Position numbers and translations under genes: made by a program
Source of the DNA: Megalonaias nervosa
Lineage: Eukaryota; Mollusca; Bivalvia; Unionida; Unionidae
DNA: 64,000 bases
Direction of reading: 5' to 3'
Assembly: GCA_016617855.1 (NCBI GenBank)
Contig: JAECUM010001722.1
Location: 62,001 to 126,000 of the forward strand
Notes under the pieces: model-generated
Told to the model about the DNA's origin: nothing
The model's database searches: none
The model's input: the letters and a program-made list of their open reading frames with translations, nothing else
Shown: one piece after another, positions 59,901 through 62,630 of the stretch
Layout of the letters: every line of letters begins with the position of its first letter
Position numbering within the stretch: position 1 is the first letter of the stretch

Positions 59901-61292
59901 CCACCATTAATACTGGCCGCCATGTATAGCCTATCATGTGCTGAAAAATGGCGTTAAGCCCCACAACAACAACAACAACAACAACAACATACTAGTGTGT
60001 GTATCTTTACAATGCATATTAACATGTATTTCCTTACAATGCCTACTAGTGTGTGTATCCTTTCAATGCATACTACTGTGTGTATTCTTACAATGCATAT
60101 ATGTATGTGTATCCTTACTAGGCTTACTAGTGTATGTATCATTGCAATGCATACTGCTGTGTATATCCTTACAATGCATACTACTGTGTGTATCCTTACA
60201 ATGCATACTACTGTGTGTATCCTTACAGTGCCTACTACTGTGTGTATTCTTATAATGCCTACTGATGTGTGTATCCTTACAATGCATATTAATATGTGTA
60301 TCCTTACAATGCTTAATACTGTGTGTATCCTTACAATGCCTACTACTGTGTGTATCATTTCAATGCCTGCCACTGTGTGTATCCTTACAATGCCTGCCAC
60401 TGTGTGTATTACAACAATGCCTACTAATGTGTATCTTTTCAATGCCTGCCACTATGTGTATCCTTACAATGTATACTAGTGTGTGTATCCTTACAATGCC
60501 TACTACTGTGTATATCTTTTCAATGCCTACTATTGTGTGTATCTTTACAGTGCATACTGTCTTTACAATGCATACTGCTGTGTGTATCCTTACAATGCAT
60601 ACTAATGTGTGTATCCTTACTATGCCTACTACTGTGTGTATCCTTACAATGCATACTGGTGTGTGTATCCTTGCAGTGCATACTATGGTGTATATTTGCA
60701 AGCTAATAAAGTGCACAATGCAGTCGCCATGTTTTGAACTAAAGTTTATCACCTCAATATTTTAACAAAAAAATGAGTGTTTCAGAATAATTTGTCAAAT
60801 AAAATTAGGTGGTTATTTTACTTTTGAGAGCATAAGAGGTACATCTGATATCCTGAAGTTTACAGGTAAATCCTCTAGACTTTTCTTGGAGCATATTTTG
60901 CAGAAAAAGTAGAGAATGTCATGCAAGAAATAAATTTATTTTTGCTTCTTATCTGCGAAAGTTATGGCACTGATGTAATAATTTTGATACTTGCTAATGC
61001 TCAGGTTATAAAGTTTTAAACCTTTGCAATGGGTTGTATCCAAAGCTTTCACTTTGGATGGATCTTTCCTTTCCCACTCGATCTCTGTATTGTCCAATTT
61101 TATCATTCCCACTTGACTTATGCATTGCCTGTTTTATTTTCAGATCTACAGCAAGATTGCCTTTTGGTTGACCGATTTTGAATGCTTACGTACCCAGAGT
61201 GAATATGATGACAGTATCAATATTAAGCTTTTTGCTCTCCAGTTTGTCAACTACTATTCATCGATTATCTACATTGCTTTCTTCAAGGGCAG
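552..61292 (+). CDS. Anoctamin (TMEM16), ANO7-like, partial gene of 13 visible exons
   Basis: Anoctamins are ten-helix membrane proteins that act as Ca2+-activated chloride channels or phospholipid scramblases, as dimers. Thirteen AG/GT-bounded exons join in phase to about 485 codons. Order: cytosolic N-domain ([35 protein letters not shown]), linker ([20 protein letters not shown]), TM1 ([16 protein letters not shown]), cysteine-rich first extracellular loop ([11 protein letters not shown]), TM2 ([20 protein letters not shown]), first intracellular loop (NPITG), TM3, a loop with N-glycosylation sequons (NST, NAS), TM4 and TM5 ([15 protein letters not shown]). The MPLQE motif, the QPLDHIRDYYGEK join and NPITG fit ANO7 best, but ANO4/5/6-type genes were judged only from memory. 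5' exons and everything after TM5, including the Ca2+ site, lie outside the window, so channel versus scramblase activity cannot be judged. Exons are listed separately; introns total about 59 kb. Confidence 0.93.
2060..2600 (+). repeat. Diverged tandem repeat, about 130-140 bp period
   Basis: The phrase gaaactattgagatc recurs in variant forms near 2069, 2211, 2338 and 2468. Two flanking units also share the run cctacaggaacttagcccag in variant form. Units differ by many substitutions, so this is old. Confidence 0.5.
2751..3021 (-). mobile_element. tRNA-derived SINE, family 1, copy a
   Basis: Read on the minus strand this begins with a tRNA-like head (gtggcctaagtggttagac, then a degraded B box gcacatttgaacccc) and continues with the same body as copies near 22.5, 24.9 and 28.1 kb. 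The body includes tactagcagttgcctgtctt and the cagtgttaagaggttagtgt block. The (CA)n tail is reduced. Confidence 0.8.
3490..3534 (+). CDS. Anoctamin exon 2
   Basis: A 45-bp phase 0/0 exon between ttccatag and gtaatg, reading [15 protein letters not shown]. This part of the family is poorly conserved, so it is supported by splice sites, phase and position rather than by motif. Confidence 0.75.
3966..3971 (+). CDS. Candidate 6-nt micro-exon (Asp-Glu)
   Basis: The sequence GATGAG is preceded by a long pyrimidine tract ending in cacag and followed by gtaagtg. Both borders are phase 0, matching the end of exon 2 and the start of exon 3, so inclusion would add Asp-Glu without a frame change. The sequence shows only the splice sites; use is inferred. 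Confidence 0.45.
4240..4600 (+). repeat. Dispersed repeat, copy 1 (pairs with 16540-16790)
   Basis: Shared landmarks in order: a G-run, tatattaaatgaraaa, cagagaaccaygcattg, acrtgtata and tactcacc. The second copy is at 16540-16790. On the minus strand both copies keep ggtgagta, so the repeat includes a splice-donor-like site. Confidence 0.55.
4584..4925 (-). CDS. Hypothetical minus-strand ORF ending at a splice donor
   Basis: The frame is open for 113 codons with no recognised domain; it holds [20 protein letters not shown] and a hydrophobic stretch near [16 protein letters not shown]. Its stop overlaps a perfect GGTGAGT donor, so it could be an exon. The only upstream start in this frame is GTG, which is weak for a eukaryote. 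Just upstream lie an E-box-centred inverted repeat and a TATA-like tttataat. The 3' side belongs to a dispersed repeat, so it may be a mobile-element relic. Confidence 0.22.
   Translation of the reverse strand: MNNVVHSYKYNPLVYCCSQKAAENYRVFQTIIKYYKSQMRKFSSMKFIQTPLFNLRMYCFIIRYILFAIYFFPIEFSRIPICDKITEYFKYVCGYFRWKCLYCGFNVYDEIHG
4952..4979. promoter_or_regulatory. GC-rich inverted repeat with central E-box
   Basis: Arms ccgccaa and ttggcgg flank gccacgtgcacatg, which contains CACGTG. It stands out in AT-rich DNA and lies just upstream of the minus-strand ORF ending at 4584. A regulatory role is only inferred. Confidence 0.25.
5398..6020 (+). repeat. Tandem duplication, 293-bp period with ~146-bp half-units
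   Basis: The motif gagccaygccacgaNcg plus ttatatt recurs at 5404, 5550, 5697, 5840 and 5977, with alternate units more alike. The first and third units share tccatacgtgatttcctccc. The same motif recurs at 6484 inside the neighbouring MITE, so the array probably grew from MITE sequence. Confidence 0.8.
6045..6120 (+). repeat. Compound microsatellite (TG)(TA)(CA)
   Basis: A short (TG)3, then (TA)n to 6092, then (CA)14 to 6120. It abuts the left end of the MITE. Confidence 0.95.
6121..6562. mobile_element. MITE with ggtaaaacc terminal inverted repeats
   Basis: The left end reads aggtaaaacccgttataatg and the right end gttataacaggttttacc, a near-perfect inverted pair of about 18 bp. The 440-bp interior has no coding capacity. 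TA-rich microsatellites flank both ends, fitting insertion into TA repeats or a TA target. Confidence 0.7.
6565..6615 (+). repeat. (TA)n microsatellite
   Basis: An uninterrupted TA run directly at the right end of the MITE. Confidence 0.95.
7541..7552 (+). CDS. Candidate 12-nt micro-exon (Thr-Leu-Glu-Glu)
   Basis: ACCTTGGAAGAA lies between ttcattacag and gtaagtat, both strong splice sites, and is phase 0/0. It sits in the same long intron as the 6-nt candidate and would extend an acidic stretch after exon 2. TMEM16A is known to have a 4-residue alternative exon, although at a different place in the protein. Confidence 0.45.
8038..8840 (+). repeat. 83-bp minisatellite
   Basis: Units start at 8038, 8121, 8204, 8287, 8370, 8453, 8536 and 8619, exactly 83 bp apart and almost identical for the first seven (differences such as act/att at 8287 and cat/caa in the last two). 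Each contains ggctcccatggacatc, ttataatgagggagtactg and cactataaggccgtat. From 8650 to 8840 the units are diverged, showing an older edge and a freshly amplified core. Confidence 0.95.
10149..12960 (-). mobile_element. hAT-family DNA transposon, decayed
   Basis: Ends are CAGACCTGCCAACCCT at 10149 and its inverted form agagttggcaggtctg ending at 12960, typical hAT-style ends. Subterminal gtaag repeats occur inside both ends, as expected for transposase binding. The interior is a minus-strand transposase broken by frameshifts. The flanks tgcgtttc (left) and tgcatttc (right, overlapping the last TG of the end) may be a worn 8-bp target duplication. Confidence 0.85.
10406..12634 (-). pseudogene. 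hAT transposase pseudogene
   Basis: The protein starts at [20 protein letters not shown] and has a zinc-finger-like segment (CTLCRVDLN then CHVNSKKH), a catalytic-core region ([40 protein letters not shown]) and the C-terminal hAT dimerisation motif [16 protein letters not shown]. It falls in at least three frames: 12634-11990, about 12008-11590, 11592-11320 and 11197-10406, so it cannot be translated as one product. It resembles transposase-like proteins annotated as ZBED- or SCAND3-like in animals; the exact subfamily is unsure. Confidence 0.87.
13200..14160 (+). repeat. Leader-plus-satellite element, copy A
   Basis: A leader at 13227-13342 (cacaagtttg, gaggattgcc, tcaggcctaaatg) matches the leader at 39265-39361. 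It is followed by diverged ~140-bp units containing ggttttcactaaaatg, ggccatcttaaaaatttt and similar phrases. Same family as 39250-40610 and 21990-22980. Confidence 0.55.
15856..15935 (+). repeat. (AT)n microsatellite
   Basis: About 80 bp of AT dinucleotides with two acat interruptions near the 3' end. Confidence 0.95.
15960..16197 (-). mobile_element. Possible SINE, minus strand
   Basis: Read on the minus strand, gttgtgggtttaattccac is a good Pol III B box, preceded by a possible A-box region at ggggccatcgctctgaggtc. The body has aaggcgatgggtttctttcc. There is no clear tail. Confidence 0.35.
16540..16790 (+). repeat. Dispersed repeat, copy 2
   Basis: Matches 4240-4600 in order: G-run, tatattaaatgaaaaata, cagagaaccatgcattgg, acatgtata, tactcacc. 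After it, tctatgcata and tctatgcatt introduce two near-identical short units (16792-16850). Confidence 0.55.
17345..18061 (+). pseudogene. Unidentified decayed ORF cluster
   Basis: Three coding-like pieces lie in different frames: [20 protein letters not shown] (ending 17572), [20 protein letters not shown] (from 17624) and, after a cag acceptor-like site near 17815, [19 protein letters not shown] further frame gives [20 protein letters not shown] ending at 18020. The acidic N-terminus followed by a W-x-P-x-F-x-G pattern is loosely like piggyBac transposases, but no DDD core was found. Probably an old mobile-element gene. Confidence 0.3.
21302..21450 (+). CDS. Anoctamin exon 3
   Basis: A 149-bp exon from phase 0 to phase 2, between gaatcag and gtaagt. 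It carries [18 protein letters not shown], then [15 protein letters not shown] and FSRDREYM, the loop and short strand that precede the conserved serine-arginine helix of the N-domain. The split Met codon (AT/G) is completed by exon 4. Confidence 0.92.
21990..22980 (+). repeat. Satellite family, copy B, interrupted by a SINE
   Basis: Units of about 140-146 bp carry ggttttcactaaaagactt, tagttggtcctaaatgaaaa and agccatcttcaaaat. Unit joints are near 22139, 22279 and 22424. The SINE at 22463-22834 splits one unit, which resumes at 22835. Confidence 0.75.
22463..22834 (+). mobile_element. tRNA-derived SINE, family 1, copy b
   Basis: The tRNA-like head has an A box (tggcctaaatggttagagc) and a B box (ggttcaaaccc at 22519). 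The body has ctagcagctgccttgcttgg and the ggttagtgttgggactggt block. It ends in a long (CA)n tail (22771-22834). It lies inside a satellite unit, so it is younger than the array. Confidence 0.9.
23948..24066 (+). CDS. Anoctamin exon 4
   Basis: A 119-bp exon between tttgcag and gtgagt, phase 2 to phase 1. It reads [20 protein letters not shown] then [19 protein letters not shown]. The RSRIVxxIL helix is a standard anoctamin N-domain signature. Confidence 0.94.
24839..25160 (+). mobile_element. tRNA-derived SINE, family 1, copy c
   Basis: The head has tggcctagtggctagagtg and an intact B box gggttcaaaccc. The body is collinear with copy b and the tail is a short (CA)n. The promoter boxes are the best preserved of the four copies. 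Confidence 0.9.
25578..27212. mobile_element. Non-autonomous element with tacagtaaaa terminal inverted repeats
   Basis: The left end is tacagtaaaacctgttatga and the right end is the inverse of tacagtaaaaactgctatga. Subterminal ggtggtctgtcatagcagg (left) and ggtggtcgctcatagcag (right) are also related. There is no transposase. The flanking TATA on both sides may be the target duplication. It hosts a nested hairpin at 26761. Confidence 0.6.
26761..26858. repeat. 98-bp palindromic hairpin
   Basis: Left arm tagtctggttccctgctt...ctccctgcattg pairs with caatgcagggag...aagcagggaaccagacta over about 36 bp with a short loop. The first 15 bases also occur at 12741 inside the hAT element. Confidence 0.85.
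27800..27855 (+). CDS. Anoctamin exon 5
   Basis: A 56-bp exon between acctttcag and gtatga, phase 1 to 0. It reads [19 protein letters not shown], the conserved G-x4-L-x2-G-x3-A-x-P-x-H segment of the family. Confidence 0.94.
27856..29243 (+). other. Intron 5
   Basis: It contains SINE copy d. The remainder (28370-29243) has no supportable feature. Confidence 0.8.
28057..28368 (+). mobile_element. tRNA-derived SINE, family 1, copy d
   Basis: The body is collinear with copies b and c (ctagcagctgccttgcttgg; cattaagaggttagtgttag) and has a (CA)n tail. The tRNA head is eroded: the B box reads gggtctgaagccc. Confidence 0.85.
29244..29347 (+). CDS. Anoctamin exon 6
   Basis: A 104-bp exon between tttctag and gtacaa, phase 0 to 2. 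It encodes [20 protein letters not shown] followed by [14 protein letters not shown], the pre-TM1 helix that packs against the membrane in anoctamin structures. The split Arg codon (AG/A) is completed by exon 7. Confidence 0.95.
29348..30588 (+). other. Intron 6
   Basis: No repeat or gene was recognised. A short run of ctaatttt/ccctaattt phrases lies at 30440-30500. Confidence 0.7.
30589..30723 (+). CDS. Anoctamin exon 7 (TM1)
   Basis: A 135-bp exon between gcatgcag and gtgagg, phase 2 to 2. It reads [20 protein letters not shown], the best-conserved anoctamin block, then hydrophobic [20 protein letters not shown], the first membrane helix. Confidence 0.96.
30724..33282 (+). other. Intron 7
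   Basis: It contains the exact 145-bp tandem duplication at 32771-33058. No gene or mobile element was recognised in 30724-32770. Confidence 0.75.
32771..33058 (+). repeat. Exact 145-bp tandem duplication
   Basis: The block beginning agactctaactgaacatag at 32771 repeats from 32916 with no difference that I can see, ending at cggagtttagagtt. It lies about 225 bp upstream of the exon 8 acceptor. Identity suggests a very recent event or an assembly duplication. Confidence 0.93.
33283..33443 (+). CDS. Anoctamin exon 8 (extracellular cysteine loop, start of TM2)
   Basis: A 161-bp exon, phase 2 to 1. It holds [20 protein letters not shown], a further cysteine in EEACSH, and [18 protein letters not shown] at the start of TM2. 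The cysteines form disulphides in this loop in known anoctamin structures. The acceptor is tandem (cagcag), so the exon may start at 33283 or 33286 with gain or loss of one residue. The donor is ggtaag at 33444. Confidence 0.95.
34750..34878. repeat. 130-bp near-perfect palindrome
   Basis: The left arm aggttactgcatttgtatgg...ggatatactgca is mirrored by tgcagtatatcc...ccatacaaatgcagtaacct. Arms are about 55-60 bp around a 12-bp loop. There are no coding frames; it is probably a small fold-back MITE. Confidence 0.9.
35660..35760 (+). repeat. Degenerate ATC/CAT trinucleotide tract
   Basis: Runs such as atcatcgtcatcgtc and atcattattatcatcattg lie directly before the polypyrimidine tract and acceptor of exon 9. 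Confidence 0.7.
35772..35854 (+). CDS. Anoctamin exon 9 (end of TM2)
   Basis: An 83-bp exon between gtttccag and gtaagc, phase 1 to 0. It reads [20 protein letters not shown] then MIDFIKEE. The LEFWKR motif closing TM2 is nearly invariant in anoctamins. A degenerate ATC/CAT trinucleotide tract (35660-35760) lies directly upstream of its acceptor. Confidence 0.95.
35855..37412 (+). other. Intron 9
   Basis: The only recognised item is the solo hAT end at 35982-35996. Confidence 0.7.
35982..35996 (+). mobile_element. Solo hAT-type end sequence
   Basis: acctgccaaccctaa is identical to 10152-10166 at the end of the hAT element. No partner end was found nearby. It may be a truncated relative. Confidence 0.4.
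37413..37484 (+). CDS. Anoctamin exon 10 (first intracellular loop)
   Basis: A 72-bp phase 0/0 exon between tttctaacag and gtaagt. It reads [20 protein letters not shown] then PITG; the RPxF/Y start and NPITG end are typical of the TM2-TM3 loop. Confidence 0.94.
37485..41678 (+). other. Intron 10
   Basis: It contains satellite copy C (39250-40610). 37485-39240 and 40620-41678 show no supported feature. Confidence 0.75.
39250..40610 (+). repeat. Leader-plus-satellite element, copy C (about 10 units)
   Basis: After a ~100-bp leader (39265-39361), the phrase agacttcttatgatgtctag + ttggtcctaaatgaaaatgg recurs in variant form near 39481, 39627, 39747, 39867, 40001, 40124, 40240, 40390 and 40512, spaced about 115-150 bp. 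Each unit also carries a gccaccacagcagccatc-like block. A leader followed by diverged core repeats resembles the layout of bivalve pearl / Helentron-type elements; that assignment is inference. Confidence 0.75.
41679..41756 (+). CDS. Anoctamin exon 11 (start of TM3)
   Basis: A 78-bp phase 0/0 exon between tttttcag and gtgagt. It reads [20 protein letters not shown] then SVMIFM. The arginine cluster before the hydrophobic run matches the cytosolic end of TM3. Confidence 0.93.
43840..44172. mobile_element. MITE with perfect 31-bp inverted arms
   Basis: The arm at 43853-43883 (aatctgattaaaatcagatc, then tccactgtcct) is exactly mirrored at 44133-44163. Related catgtac outside and tctgacag inside extend the match. 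Each arm contains its own palindrome atctgattaaaatcagat. There is no coding capacity. Confidence 0.8.
44636..45813. mobile_element. Possible hAT-like non-autonomous element
   Basis: The left end cagggcctcccttgg and right end gcggaagccctg are imperfect inverted copies, with gccaaa and agtggcgc/gagccact similarities further in. No transposase and no matching target duplication were found. A second inverted pair is nested inside. Confidence 0.4.
45255..45707. mobile_element. Nested inverted-repeat element, 42-bp arms
   Basis: The arm 45255-45296 (aagtaaatttgtaatttttc ... gcaactcgggcc) is mirrored at 45666-45707 (ggcccgagttgc ... aaaaatttactt) with few mismatches. The interior is non-coding. It is likely a MITE inserted in the larger 44636-45813 element. 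Confidence 0.7.
47093..47215 (+). repeat. 70-bp tandem duplication
   Basis: tcaacacctttgtattataa and the following 36 bases at 47101 repeat at 47171 with a single late change (ggta/gata). Confidence 0.9.
47412..47622 (-). pseudogene. Coding-like minus-strand fragment, possibly BLOC1S4-like
   Basis: After a strong acceptor (ttattgctttttttcag on the minus strand) the frame reads [20 protein letters not shown] then VTLVQNN before a stop. In another frame, from 47518 to the TAG at 47412, it reads [20 protein letters not shown] then [14 protein letters not shown]. Together they resemble the C-terminal coiled coil of BLOC-1 subunit 4 (cappuccino): xSRIxxxxxFV, an acidic heptad stretch, then AFKK, with the FV-to-AFKK spacing I recall for the human protein. 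About 23 bases with stops in both frames separate the pieces and no GT-AG intron fits, so it looks broken. The family call is from memory. Confidence 0.35.
47852..47900 (+). repeat. (AC)n-(GT)n palindromic microsatellite
   Basis: Five AC units, atat, then a longer GT run, so the tract can fold on itself. Confidence 0.95.
49998..50159 (-). CDS. Small minus-strand ORF, 53 aa, hypothetical
   Basis: From ATG (50159-50157) it reads [20 protein letters not shown] and [20 protein letters not shown], ending [14 protein letters not shown] and TAG. The frame is open a further 13 codons upstream to a TAG that could serve as an acceptor (tcattaattttag). Composition is lysine/glutamine-rich with four cysteines, and the local GC is higher than the surrounding intron. 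On the minus strand, upstream DNA holds an ATTGG box and a CACGTG. No family recognised; plausible but unproven exon. Confidence 0.3.
   Translation of the reverse strand: MCAAKRTKCSQTVTVTAVRHVFNCGRNQCLVEKAQPRKQLTALEQANQKAEKD
51300..51607 (-). mobile_element. tRNA-derived SINE, family 3, minus strand
   Basis: Read on the minus strand it has an A-box-like tcactcagtggttagtgtcc, B box ggtttgaatcc and a downstream gtgttcttgggcaaagc block, common in the central domain of metazoan tRNA SINEs. The 126-codon frame across it is incidental. Confidence 0.75.
52489..52698 (+). CDS. Anoctamin exon 12 (TM3-TM4)
   Basis: A 210-bp phase 0/0 exon between actttcag and gtaagc. It completes TM3 ([15 protein letters not shown]), gives an extracellular loop with NST and NAS sequons, and most of TM4 ([15 protein letters not shown]). 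TM4 helps line the lipid and ion groove in family structures. Confidence 0.95.
52812..52925 (+). repeat. 29-bp tandem repeat, four units
   Basis: agtagaaattgttttattat starts units at 52812, 52841, 52870 and 52899. Confidence 0.9.
52945..53200 (-). mobile_element. tRNA-derived SINE with poly(A) tail, minus strand
   Basis: On the minus strand the head has tactcagtagagcatgggac and the B box gggttcaat. The body has ccttgggaaaggcacttaat, close to a conserved central SINE motif. It ends in a 23-base A run (T run at 52945-52967). The head is lysine-tRNA-like in layout. Confidence 0.8.
53642..57421 (+). mobile_element. hAT-family transposon with intron-bearing transposase
   Basis: Ends CAGGGCTGAGCAAAT at 53642 and its inverse attTGCTCAGCCCTG ending at 57421. 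The subterminal regions share cactagtc/gggacaagtg motifs in inverted orientation, and a 21-bp gactagtgaagagtaaggtg unit repeats at 57310-57365. The 6-base gtagta abuts both ends (overlapping the last G on the right), a possible remnant of the target duplication. It encloses a decayed plus-strand transposase. Confidence 0.87.
54302..57126 (+). pseudogene. hAT transposase, ZNF862/KIAA1586-like, broken
   Basis: It starts [20 protein letters not shown]. It has a TTF-type zinc finger ([20 protein letters not shown] with YCKQYP, later DMSGPHKAC), a core with [26 protein letters not shown] and [17 protein letters not shown], and C-terminal hAT dimerisation residues ([17 protein letters not shown] then [20 protein letters not shown]). 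Breaks: a frameshift near 54380, another in the A8 run near 54806, stops at 55304, about 55457 and about 56678, and a one-base loss near 56940. Introns at 55517-55870, 56189-56360 and 56486-56592 follow GT-AG and keep phase, so the parent gene was spliced. Confidence 0.88.
59327..59579 (+). mobile_element. tRNA-derived SINE, family 2, copy a
   Basis: The head has gagtggccgagtggtctaaa (leucine/serine-tRNA-like A box) and a B-box region gggtttgagtc. The body has gggtcggtggttctctcc and gctgaaaaatggtgttaaag, with an (AAC)n tail. Flanking catactttt and catacttt suggest a target duplication in the minisatellite. Confidence 0.88.
59728..59989 (+). mobile_element. tRNA-derived SINE, family 2, copy b
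   Basis: Collinear with copy a: gagtggccaagtggtctaaa, gggtttgagtc, gggtcggtggttctttcc, gctgaaaaatggcgttaag, and a (CAA)n tail. The direct repeat catactagtgtg on both sides is a clear target duplication. Confidence 0.92.
61144..61292 (+). CDS. Anoctamin exon 13 (end of TM4, TM5)
   Basis: A 149-bp exon between ttttcag and gttagt, phase 0 to 2. It reads [20 protein letters not shown] and later [22 protein letters not shown]5 is recognised by the [18 protein letters not shown] pattern. The split codon AG expects a further exon, which should start near FxGxPG, beyond the window. Confidence 0.95.
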
Positions 61293-61899
61293 GTTAGTCT
61301 TTTGATTTATTGATGAATTTATTACTAATTTGTAGAGTTTTCAGGTTTAGGATGAAATGTGTTTCTCCTTTGAATATGTTCCCCAACCACATTACGTTTG
61401 GAATATTAGCCTGCTACCTCGCAAATCCAGCCCTACTAAAAGATAAAAATCATCTTATTGTCTATTTTTAGATAGACAAAGGGCAGTAACTCTTGCCCAT
61501 TACCTCCCCTTGATACCACCAGGAGTCGCCAGATTTTAGCTTCTGTGTGTTCTGAGAGACGCATTGCAATATTTTCTGATAATCCAGCCTTTTGCATTTA
61601 TAATGCAGATTTATCGATCTACTGCAGGTTGTATACTTTATTTTACGATTTCTGCCAATATTTTGAGAGATTTGACACTTGTCAGGACTTCGTCTTGTAG
61701 GACCGCCGTCCCAGCATGCTATCATTGACCTTACACAAGGTCATTATGGGTTAATGTACATTTGACTTTATTTGCTTACTGCATCCACTATGGAGCTCTT
61801 AATAGCGAAATCTGAAAAGCTGCTTGATAATTATACTTAATTTATTCTTATTTCATGCTGTTTTGATAGAATAGTTATTAACCAAGCATGCAACATAGG

Positions 61900-62630
61900 T
61901 TTCTGATATGACACTTCACCGATTTGATAGTTAGGACAGTATCTTTAGCGACCTAGTAATTTCACACATTACTAGTTTCTACTTTAGTTTGTGTGTCTTG
62001 TGTTGTTTTAGCATATCTCAATTAAACATTCTACAGGCCACTTCAGAGCATGGAAGTTACCATGACTCCTGTTTTGTGTATGTTATGTATACATGGTTTC
62101 TGTTATGCACTGACTATAACTTTGGTTAGGAAGTGTTTGTTTTAGTGACCTAGTAATTTCAACATATTACTAGTTTCTACTTAGGTGTGTTTCTTTGTAT
62201 CAGAGCATGGTTGTCTACCAAGACTCTGGTTCGGTTTATAGTATGTACATTTTGTCCCTTCTCTATTAACTATGCATTGTACTTAAGCTTAATATAGGAG
62301 ATACGTTCATGATACGACATGTTTACAGGTCTGTTCATTATGGCAGTTTTTTATTGACCTAGTAATTTCAATCCTTTACTAGATTCTGCTTTAGTTTGTG
62401 TCTTTTGTGTCGTTTCTGCAGAATATTTATTTAATCGATCTATATGCAGTTTCAAAGCATGGAAGTCCTCCATGACCACTGCTTTATTATGTTATGTATG
62501 CATTGTTTCTGATATACAGCATCTATAATATGTAGTACGGGCTGCTGAGTTAGATGATTTATACTATTAGCCAGTTAGTCACAAACTAATTTGCTAGTCT
62601 GTGCTTTGTTTTCTCTTGTGTCATTTCAGG
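61900..62630 (+). repeat. Diverged tandem repeat, 197-213 bp period
   Basis: gacctagtaatttca followed by ttactag recurs at 61950, 62147 and 62356, with a weaker unit near 62570. Each unit also carries a tgttatgtatrcatggtttc-like block and gagcatggaagt. Confidence 0.8.

Larger units (their letters stand above)
58079..60705 (+). repeat. 27-bp minisatellite, about 2.1 kb plus two SINE insertions
   Basis: The unit is tactactgtgtgtatcctta followed by caatgca, 27 bp, in some 75-80 variable copies. Because 27 is a multiple of three and the unit lacks stops in five of six frames, long ORFs such as 58148-59047 on the minus strand (MHCKDTHNS repeats) arise by chance. Those ORFs change register partway, so the array is not under coding selection. 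Confidence 0.95.
52699..61143 (+). other. Intron 12 (8.4 kb)
   Basis: It holds, in order, a 29-bp repeat, a SINE, a complete hAT element and a 27-bp minisatellite with two SINEs. 53200-53640 and 57430-58070 show nothing. Confidence 0.85.

Noticed and set aside
59954..60442. Further 130-225 codon ORFs on both strands in the minisatellite
   Set aside because: Same cause: unit length divisible by three with few stop words.
58079..60705. CRISPR-like array
   Set aside because: Units are contiguous variants without unique spacers, and the DNA is eukaryotic intron.
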